A DNA stretch of 64,000 nt from Rostrohypoxylon terebratum (lineage: Eukaryota > Ascomycota > Sordariomycetes > Xylariales > Hypoxylaceae), in assembly GCA_022497145.1 (NCBI GenBank), contig MU385867.1:248001-312000 (forward strand). Reading direction: 5' to 3'. Under the pieces are notes generated by a model. That model was not told the origin of the DNA, made no database searches, and worked only from the letters and a program-made list of their open reading frames with translations. The position numbers and the translations under genes were made by a program. Below are positions 56,260 through 64,000 of this stretch, piece by piece. Position 1 is the stretch's first letter. Each line of letters opens with the position of its first letter.

Positions 56260-56715
56260 TATTCTTTTTGGCTAAGAAGATTAACGAAGTAGATCTCTTA
56301 GAAAAGGCTCGCCATTTTTTAAACTACTATTTACCATTGACCAGTATATTATTTACCAGTATATTTGACAAGTTATGGGGATAGAGGTTCCTTGTCTCGC
56401 GTGACCTCTCATCCAGTGCTTCCACACCTCAATGTCACAATCCAAAAACATCAACATCGTTGAATCATGAGTTTCATTATGTTTCTCATAAAACTATACC
56501 ATACTGTAGCCATTGAGATAACTACTCTCAGTTATTCTTAATATTGAGAACCTCTCGGTCATTGGTATCGCAACCCATCCCACCCCCCCTGGCTTAGTCA
56601 GCCCAATACCTCCTATTTCCTCACCCCTTTCCATACCTACATCTGGATATTGGATATAATAAGCATCCGCGCACCTTACCCCTCCCATATCCCCAACTTC
56701 CCGTCCCACAATCTT
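56260..56715. other. Intergenic, tRNA 3' flank and 3' region of P5CDH
   Basis: Contains the tRNA terminator TTTTT at 56265-56269 and otherwise AT-rich sequence with no gene. Confidence 0.4.
56265..56269 (+). terminator. Pol III terminator of tRNA-Glu
   Basis: A TTTTT run lies a few bases downstream of the tRNA 3' end. Confidence 0.75.
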
Positions 56716-58637
56716 TTAAACCTCGTTACTAGGATACCCAACCTCATTACTCGGCAAGAACTCCTCCTTGATACTCCTCACGCTGACAAACCTACTAACG
56801 ATATTCACGCTCCCCGCCTTATCGTTGGTTCCGCTCGCCCTCGCGCCACCGAACGGCTGCTGTCCGACAACCGCGCCGGTGCTCTTGCAGTTGACGTAGA
56901 AGTTGCCCGCCGCGTTCCTGAGCGCCTCCTCCGCGGCCCGGATAGCCAACCTATCGCTCGCGAACACGGCGCCCGTGAGTCCGTACTCGCTCGTAGAGTC
57001 GACCAGCTTGCACGCCTCAGCAAAAGCCTGCTCGGGGCCTCCCTTCTTGTCATCGTACACGTACGTGGTCAGTATCGGGCCGAAGAGCTCGGTGCTGAGG
57101 AGCTTGTGCGCCGGGTTCGTCGTCTGGTAGATGGTGGGGTGGATAAAGTACCCCTTGGACCCGTCGTACTTGCCACCCGCCAGCAACTCCAGCTCGGGGT
57201 CGTTTTTCGCGGCGTCGATCACGCCGCTCAGCTTCTTGAAGCTGGGCTCGTGGATCACGGGGCCGATGAACGTCTTCGGATCCCACGGCGCGCCGACCTG
57301 GAGCTTGTTCGTCTCGGCGACGAGCTTGGCTTTGAACTCGGGCCAGATCGACTTGGCGACGTAGAGACGGCTGGTGGCGCTGCACTTTTGGCCCGAGTAC
57401 TCGAAGGCCCCGCGCACGGTGTGGACGACGGCGTTTTGGATGTCGGCCGAGCTGTGCACCAGGTGGAAGTTCTTGCCGCCCGTCTCGCCGACGATGCGCG
57501 GGTACCCGGCGTACCGGCCCTCGGCGACGCCCTGGCCGATCTGTCCGTACAGCTGGCGGAAGACGGCCGTGCTGCCGGTGTAGTGTAGTGCTGCGAATTG
57601 CTTGTGTGCGAGGACTGTCTCCGTTACTTCGACCGGGTTGCCGGGTACGAATTGGATCACGTTCTCGGGCAAGCCCGCTTCGAGCAAGATCTTGTGCACG
57701 AGATGGCCTGCCGCTACGGCCGAGTCGGACGGCTTCCAGATCACCACGTTGCCGAGGAGTGCGGGCACACCAGCGAGGTTGCCACCAATCGCGGTAAAGT
57801 TAAAGGGGCTGACGGCGTACACGAAACCTTCAAGTGGTCGGTATTCCGAACGGTTCCATAAACCGGGCGAGTTGTGTGCGGGCTGCTGCGCGTACATCTC
57901 TTCCGCATATTGGACGTTGAAGCGGAAGAAATCGCATAGTTCCGCTGCAGCGTCAATTTCGGCCTGCCACGCGTTCTTGCCTTGGCCAAGGATGGTCGTG
58001 GCCATAAGCTCGTACCGGTACTTTGTGGAGATCAAATCAGCCGCCTTAAGGAAGACAGCTGCTCTATCAGCAAAAGGTAGGTTCTCCCATGCTGGCTTAG
58101 CGGCTAGGGCTGCCTCGATAGCTGTGTTGACTTCTGACGGGCTAGCGAGGGAATAGTTCGCGATCGCAGATGAATGATCGGCGGGGTTGTGTTGGGTAGA
58201 TCTTCGAGACGATTTTATCTATTTAAGAGGTTAATTTTTGAAGAAAGGGGAAATTGGTATGGATTATATCCCACCTCTTTGCCTCCTATTATGAGGGGTA
58301 TTTCTATCGTTCCCTTCTTCTGTTGAGCGGCGACTGCGGATAATAGACCCTGTCTTTGCGCCGAGCCCTTCGCGTAAATGTGCTATATTTCCTGTCAGTC
58401 CAATGATTCTAAGCGGCTCGTGGAATTGAGATTTGAGTCAAATTAACCTACATTTGGCTCATTGGAAACTTTAGGTATCTTGAAAGCCGCCAATGTCATT
58501 CTAGCGTTTGTCGTGCTCAAAGCTCTCGCATTTCTGGGAGACCGAAGAATCGGTAGGCATCTTGAGCAGACTCTGGAGGATAGGCCAGAGTTCTGTAATG
58601 CCCTCACGAGGCCGGAGGTCCTCGGCGCAGACGACAT
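56716..58637 (-). CDS. Delta-1-pyrroline-5-carboxylate dehydrogenase, mitochondrial
   Basis: Three exons (58637-58452, 58382-58275, 58218-56716), with introns of 69 and 56 bases, give 598 residues. The N-terminus is Arg/Ser-rich and acidic-free (MSSAPRTSGLVRALQ...RNARALSTTNARM), a mitochondrial targeting sequence. FKIPKVSNEPN-HIYAKG is the P5CDH start, created by the first splice. Aldehyde dehydrogenase markers follow: PFNFTAIGGNL, the Glu in GETGGKNFH (about 343), the catalytic Cys in GQKCSATSRL (about 377), and GPILTTYVYDD. The enzyme oxidises glutamate-gamma-semialdehyde to glutamate in proline catabolism. It should be active. The only unusual point is the duplicated SNEVGYPSNEV ending, perhaps from a short internal repeat at the stop. 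Confidence 0.95.
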
Positions 58638-59631
58638 ACTGAATATGCACAACCCAGAGACAATTATCGCCAAGTTTAAGTTGAGCACAAGACAAATTCA
58701 ATCCCAATTGAAGTAGGACTTATTGGAAAATGCTGTATGCTTGGAAGAAGAGAAATAGGAATCTTGACAACTTCAACGGCCTATCGTCACGAGAACTTTG
58801 TCCAACGCAGATTCCCTATCACGCATTATAACTCAATAGATAAAGCTTCGTCGGCGTATCGACTCCGATAATTATGATGTATGGGCTCGCTTTGTCGCGG
58901 CATAAACGAAGGGACCCTGCGGGGCAGAGAAGCTGCGAAGTTATAATCCAAACGATTGGCCAATGAGAAGCCCGATATTTGCTGCGAACGAGCCGAATTC
59001 GGCATGAGCGTCTAAACCATCTACCAGACCGGCGGCGCGCTAATTAGCTTCGTTTCTTACTTTGGCAGCCAGACCCGACTATTCTTCAACTTTTCTAAGC
59101 GTGTTAGAGAGTCCGTTACCCGACCAGAACCGTTCTTTTGAGTTCATACCCCTGGCCGAGCCTTCTTCTAATAGCAATAGCATTTACCATTACCTAACTC
59201 GAAAGCTCGTGGGGTGCATATAGGTCTAGGCGTACGCAAGCTTTCTAGATCACGGGACGAGGAAGAGATGTGGAAATCCTATCCATTATATGATCTATAC
59301 ACAGTACCTACCTATGAAGATAGGTAGAGAGAACATGCTACAAACACGATTATTAGCATTAGAGTATAAGTGTACAAAACCACCGTCAGGGGAATTGAAA
59401 ATCAAATGCAATGCAGATATCCTCTTGGGTATTATTGTTATCCTTCTCTAGACTCCCTGGCGAGATTTCAGGGTTAAAAAATAGGGCGGATCACGGCTCC
59501 ACTCTACAAAGCATTTGCGCTCTTGCGCCTTCTTGGCCACAAAACTCCATAGCAACCCGAGAAAAGCCGTGTCAGATTGCTAAGAAAAACGCACTTTCAT
59601 ACGCGAACGGTTATGCCAAACCGGGAGACCT
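58638..59631. other. Intergenic, about 1 kb
   Basis: Promoter of P5CDH and 3' region of the PhoD-like gene. A 75-residue frame at 59411-59638 overlaps the next gene's end; I do not call it. Confidence 0.4.
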
Positions 59632-62201
59632 TCATTGAGGTGGACGTTCCGGCATGTCGGGTATTGATCCTGGTAGCGACGGTATGCTAGTTGCGGGAAT
59701 GGTACTAGCAGCCCCGGAAGTACCTGGTCGGCTTCGGTGAGGGGTGAGGTGGTGCGAGTGGGCGTTTGTTCCAAATTTCCCGGCCTCGTAGTCAAGAGCC
59801 GGGATTGTGAGACCATACGGCTCGGTCTTACCCTCCTTGTCATGTTGGTCGATCTCTACTCGAATACATACATCAAGACCCCCATCGTTGCCCTTGCCAT
59901 GTCTCTCGAAGTCGGCGGCCTTGTGTTTGGTTCCCGCACCGGACTCGCCCTTTGATAAGAACGAGTGACCACTCTTCCCATCGAATATATTCTCTGGTGA
60001 ATCAGCATCCGCCGCTTCTTCGGCGCCGTGAGCATTGTCAGGGTTGTTTGGTGAATTCTCCGTGAGCATGGCATAATTCCGACTAGGCATGGTAACACGA
60101 TTGGACGACCTTGTCTTGCTGGAATTTCCAGGATCCTTGTCAAAAAGGGACATGAGCGTTTCATCAGTATCTGGGTCGAGATGGTGGATTTTATTACGAC
60201 TTGCTAACAGGTTGGCGATCGCTGCTGGTGGAGGCTTGTTAACAATGGCAGATGAGATCACGTTGACTATATAACGGTGATCCTTCTCTACCGGGATATG
60301 TAGATTCGGGTTCGAGTAGAAACGTCCAAGGGCTGCCAAGTGGACGTCACCTCCAAGAATTGTAAGTCGGATGGAGAATTCAGCGCAGACTTCTTGTAGT
60401 CGGTGGACTAGAGCATTTCTCTCCTTCTTGTGAGTTCTAGCCGTGTAATGATCATCTAAATCGTCAAGCAGATCCACGCTGCCATCAAAATGATTGAAAA
60501 CACCACCGCCTGTATCCATTAGCAATCACAATTACTAATCGGATACGATTGATTTACTTACCGAATCCGAATCTTCTGTTGAGGAACTTCACGGGAGCGA
60601 TAAGGGGACTGCTAAATACGTTCTCGAGCCAAGTGAGTCGCTATTGCTGTTAGTAGGTCGCCACGATACTAGGGGCGTGGGTATCATACCGGATACGCAA
60701 TAGGGATACCTAAAAGCAGGATTAAGTGCCTAAAAGGCTGACCAGCTGCTTGTGCGTTGCCAAGTTCTTCCCTCACGCGGTTGAAGATCAGATCGTAAGT
60801 CTCCTCATAGTTGACCTGATGTCGCGTGCGCTCGATACGAGCATCAATGCCCATGAATGCGATTCTGGCACCAAGCTTGGTGAACATGTTCATCGAATGC
60901 TGAGCGACATATGGACCAGGCCTACTACCAATAATATAGGATGGGTCGAAAGTTTGTGGCCTAACATAAGTATTCACAAGTTGCTTTGGATCCTCCTCTG
61001 GTCCATGTTCCCCTGCCTTGGGCGCATCCGAAGTGTATGTGGAGGCAGGTGGTGCAAGGTGATGTTGGAAGAGCATATAGTATTTGTGTGCAGTGCCACC
61101 AATGCCTCGGAAGACATCACAATTCATGAAGTCGTTGACGTACGATCCAAATCCGTCTATAATGTCATGGTCATCCCAAATATTCAGTTGTGGTATTTGC
61201 CCATTGGCAGACGCGAACGGCTCGGTCGAGTACCAACGAATGTAATTATTCAGGTAGTAGTCATCACAAGCTTTACGCAAACTCTCGGGGAAGGGAAAGT
61301 CGCGCCGCTTCTTCGGATTTCCTATATCCGTCCACTCCCGTAGAGGGCCGTTAACACGAATACCATCGTTATAAATCTGGTCGCCACCTCCGATCATGAC
61401 ATGAAAGGGTGATTTTGCGTGGCTTCTCATCACATCATTCCACAGTGCTGGTCCGCTCCACGCTTCTTCGTCAGTGCCTACACTGAAACCGTTACATGAG
61501 TGGAACATGATACGCATCGACTCATCGATAGCCGGGACGAAGAAGTAGTTTGTCTTAGGCTGTGTCTTGCTCTTGTAGTGGACGTCGGCGATCGAGTAGG
61601 CCCACTTCGTTTCGGTGTCGGCAATATCACAGGTGATAGGAAACGCCCAGAACGTATTTCTAGGGTCAGAGTAGAGGCAAATACCTGCAATATCGGTCCC
61701 GTGATTGCTAGAAATCGCATTAGACCCTACCTTGTCCCCGTTAACAGCCGAGCCCTCGTTAAGCAGACCTTGTTGTCCACGAGCTACCTCTACGCGACCC
61801 AAGTTCAGGATAGGTTGAAAATTCTGTGTTTCGCCGCCGCCCTTGGTGACAATCAATACGCTACCATACCACGTCCTGTTTTCCATGCGTCGATAGTTTA
61901 TTAGGGGACCGCAAACCACCTCTTTGCCATCTCCACCCGCTGCCGCATTGTGTACACCGTCAGTGCCACCAACTATAATGGGTTTGTATCCCGTTCCGTC
62001 CGCCGCGGCTCGGTCGCCTTCGACGCGCTCCTTGTTAAAAAAGTCGGACAACTCTCTCGAATGGCCGCTAGAATGGGGATCCCGTGCCGCTTTCGCGAAC
62101 GACGAGGACTCCTGATGTCTCCATTTGTTAGCGGAGGCGTAAGGATTGCGCTGCTCCTCCTCGTCGAGGTTATGATCGTGACCGTGTTCGTGTGCGGCCA
62201 T
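59632..62201 (-). CDS. PhoD-like metallophosphatase
   Basis: Exons 62201-60690, 60640-60562 and 60509-59632, introns of 49 and 52 bases, give 822 residues. The N-terminus is His/Glu-rich and disordered. The PhoD-like phosphatase core runs through MRIMFHSCNGFSVG, FHVMIGGGDQIYNDGIR, QLNIWDDHDIIDGFGSYVND, and RLTWLENVF. After the last splice, GGVFNHFDGSVDLLDDLDDHY and SIRLTILGGDVHLAALGRFY complete it with Asp/His metal ligands. Yeast and fungal PhoD-like proteins hydrolyse phosphodiester or phosphomonoester bonds; the substrate here is unknown. The C-terminal 200 residues are a Ser/Pro-rich disordered tail. No signal peptide, so probably cytosolic or vacuole-associated. Confidence 0.92.
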
Positions 62202-64000
62202 GGTGTTTTGCGAGTGGGCGAAGTCGACGATTTTTCTGAGGTAGGCACTAATTTAGAAGTACAGCTACGACGAAAAACAATGGCGGGTGGGAGGTAGAAA
62301 TAAGGAGGAAATTCGCTTGTCGGTGTGTAGCTGACACTGCAAGTCTGCAACTGCTGACGATGCAAAATCTCAGGGCTGAGCCGCCAAGAGGTCGTCGATA
62401 GGGAAACTCACGAGTGGAATGCGACGAGTTGCTGTGTTTGGGTGAGGCCCTACGGAATGGCGCACAATCAGAAACCAAAGGAAGCGAAATTTCGGCTACA
62501 TGCAGCAGAAGATGGGAAATGTGAAAGGCGTTGCTAGGTGATAAGGTAAGGAATTATTGTGTCCCAGTCCCGGTGCTAGCAGCTATTGTAATAGTATTGT
62601 AACCAGTTCGAGGGATCAGTCTGTCAGGGGATTATCATTATCACCTAATAGACTGCTAATAAACAAGGACTCAGACGTATGCCAAGACCATCAACACCAG
62701 GGACGAATTACACGATACAAAGAACCAAGGGGACAGGTACGTCGTAAAGAGATTTAAGAGAATGGTTCCAAGGTTGTCAATTGTCTCAAAATGCCAATAT
62801 ATTATTTTACTAATTTGATATACATGCAGATTGTTAGGGAGTTAAGTCATACGGTCATATGAGAATAGGCAACTAGATGCAAGTGATACAAAAAAGTCTT
62901 GCCAAAAAGCGACTCAACGAAAAGGAAAGGAAAAATTTTGGATAAGATTGTGAGACATCGTGTGCCGATTCCGAGCAATGAAGATCTTAACATGCGAAAG
63001 TATGCTGAGTACTGTACTATGTACAAATCTCTAGATCAGCAGTTTCCCGTTGTCAATCCTAGCCACTCAGCTACCAGCTAAAGCTACGCCTGCCTTAGCA
63101 TGCAGACATCTCGATATCTGATTGGAGGGCCTTAGGGAAGGTGGGTACAAAGGACTGGTGTGGGGACTGGTGGGGTAATGATTTTTAAGTTGGTCACGAC
63201 TCACAAGTTAACAACTGGTCAAGTCATGGGCAAGTTACTGCAGTTACAATCCGAACTTGCCGTGGTCATACTAGCTCTTCCTTTCTATCAGTCTGGCAGT
63301 CCGGTTCATCCCAATTTCCAATTTAGAGCAAATAAGGTCCGCTAGCGTTACCACGTTGATCTATGTACAGGCCTCTTTCCGAATTTTCCAAACTTCCAGA
63401 TTTTTACAGGGGAGGCCTCTCAGTCTCATGCGCTCCAGCCTTGTCGGACTTGGTAATATTGAAAGACTGCTTGGCTTCCCTTGGATCTGACTATTTCCTG
63501 CATGATGTGGTATGATAGAGGATCTTGCAGCTGACTGTTACCAATAGACCCAACAGACACATCCAACATCATTTGGCGACACGCGTCTACGTGCATTTAC
63601 ATGTATCCCAAGACGGGTACGCGGCAAGACATTATTACCCGTCGCCTCAACAAGACATTGAGAAGTTGAAAGTTGAGGCGTTCCAAATACGAAGTACTTT
63701 GTAATAATATGTGTTAAACTTTCCCGGTTAAGCTTTCCAAGTTTTTCTTGGTGTGGTTAAACTTTCAGCACTTGCATTAGGCACATAAATTATTCCCCTA
63801 GGCTCTACGTACTATACACTTTAAGCTCTAAGGGATGACGTAGGTGCCGATTGCTTGGGACGAATAAGTTCGAGGCATTTGTCAAGCCTCTGTCAGGCCT
63901 CTGTCAGGCCTCAGATAATAGTGAGTTGGACTTGGTATATTTTGTAAATCAGTGATACAAGTTTGTACATGTTGGATATATTCAACAGTTCTTGGTCTTG
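62202..64000. other. Right end, no gene seen
   Basis: About 1.8 kb with only short frames lacking features. A tandem of GCCTCTGTCAG lies at about 63885-63910. Any gene here would lie largely outside the window. Confidence 0.45.

Overview
This window is nuclear DNA of a filamentous ascomycete. The genes are split by short GT-AG introns of about 50-115 bases, two tRNA genes carry introns just after the anticodon, there is a short CCCTAA array, and the protein families are typical of Pezizomycotina (UstYa/DUF3328 proteins, Clr5 factors, DUF3632, F-box and NACHT-ankyrin families). Sordariomycetes, perhaps Xylariales, is my best guess but is not proven. I assigned exons by reading frame, splice consensus and family alignment from memory. 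Every spliced model given here sums to a multiple of three, except the P450 at 35.7-37.6 kb, which is interrupted by a frameshift.

Layout. 0-1.9 kb: 3' part of a NACHT/ankyrin gene cut by the window edge. 2-13.5 kb: accessory block with an MFS transporter, two small secreted kexin-site peptides (4375-4692 and 10389-10609, minus strand) and three HxxHC membrane proteins (two UstYa/DUF3328, one divergent), plus a single-pass membrane protein. Each small peptide gene is transcribed divergently from an HxxHC gene. This is the arrangement expected of a dikaritin-type (ustiloxin/asperipin-like) RiPP locus and is the main discovery candidate. 14-19.6 kb: three F-box or F-box-like genes. 21-30 kb: a GRF-type zinc-finger protein, a glutamate carboxypeptidase II-like M28 peptidase and retromer Vps35. 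30.5-37.6 kb: a PaxM-like FAD monooxygenase, a DUF3632 protein and a cytochrome P450 with a probable one-base frameshift. 38.5-49.4 kb: a Fringe-like glycosyltransferase, an oxysterol-binding protein, a small secreted Cys-rich protein, tRNA-Ala(UGC), a Gfo/Idh/MocA oxidoreductase and a Clr5 regulator. 50-64 kb: a 280-base foldback MITE, an MlrC/M81 metalloprotein, a membrane protein, a 70-residue small protein, tRNA-Glu(UUC), mitochondrial P5C dehydrogenase and a PhoD-like phosphatase, then about 1.8 kb with no gene that I can see.

How genes may work together (inference). In the 2-13.5 kb block the precursors would enter the secretory pathway, be cut by kexin at Lys-Arg, be oxidatively modified by the HxxHC membrane proteins and possibly be exported by the transporter. 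Vps35, the OSBP and the PSMA-like peptidase are membrane-traffic or vacuolar housekeeping genes. The FAD monooxygenase and P450 may be remnants of a separate secondary-metabolism locus, but no backbone enzyme is present.
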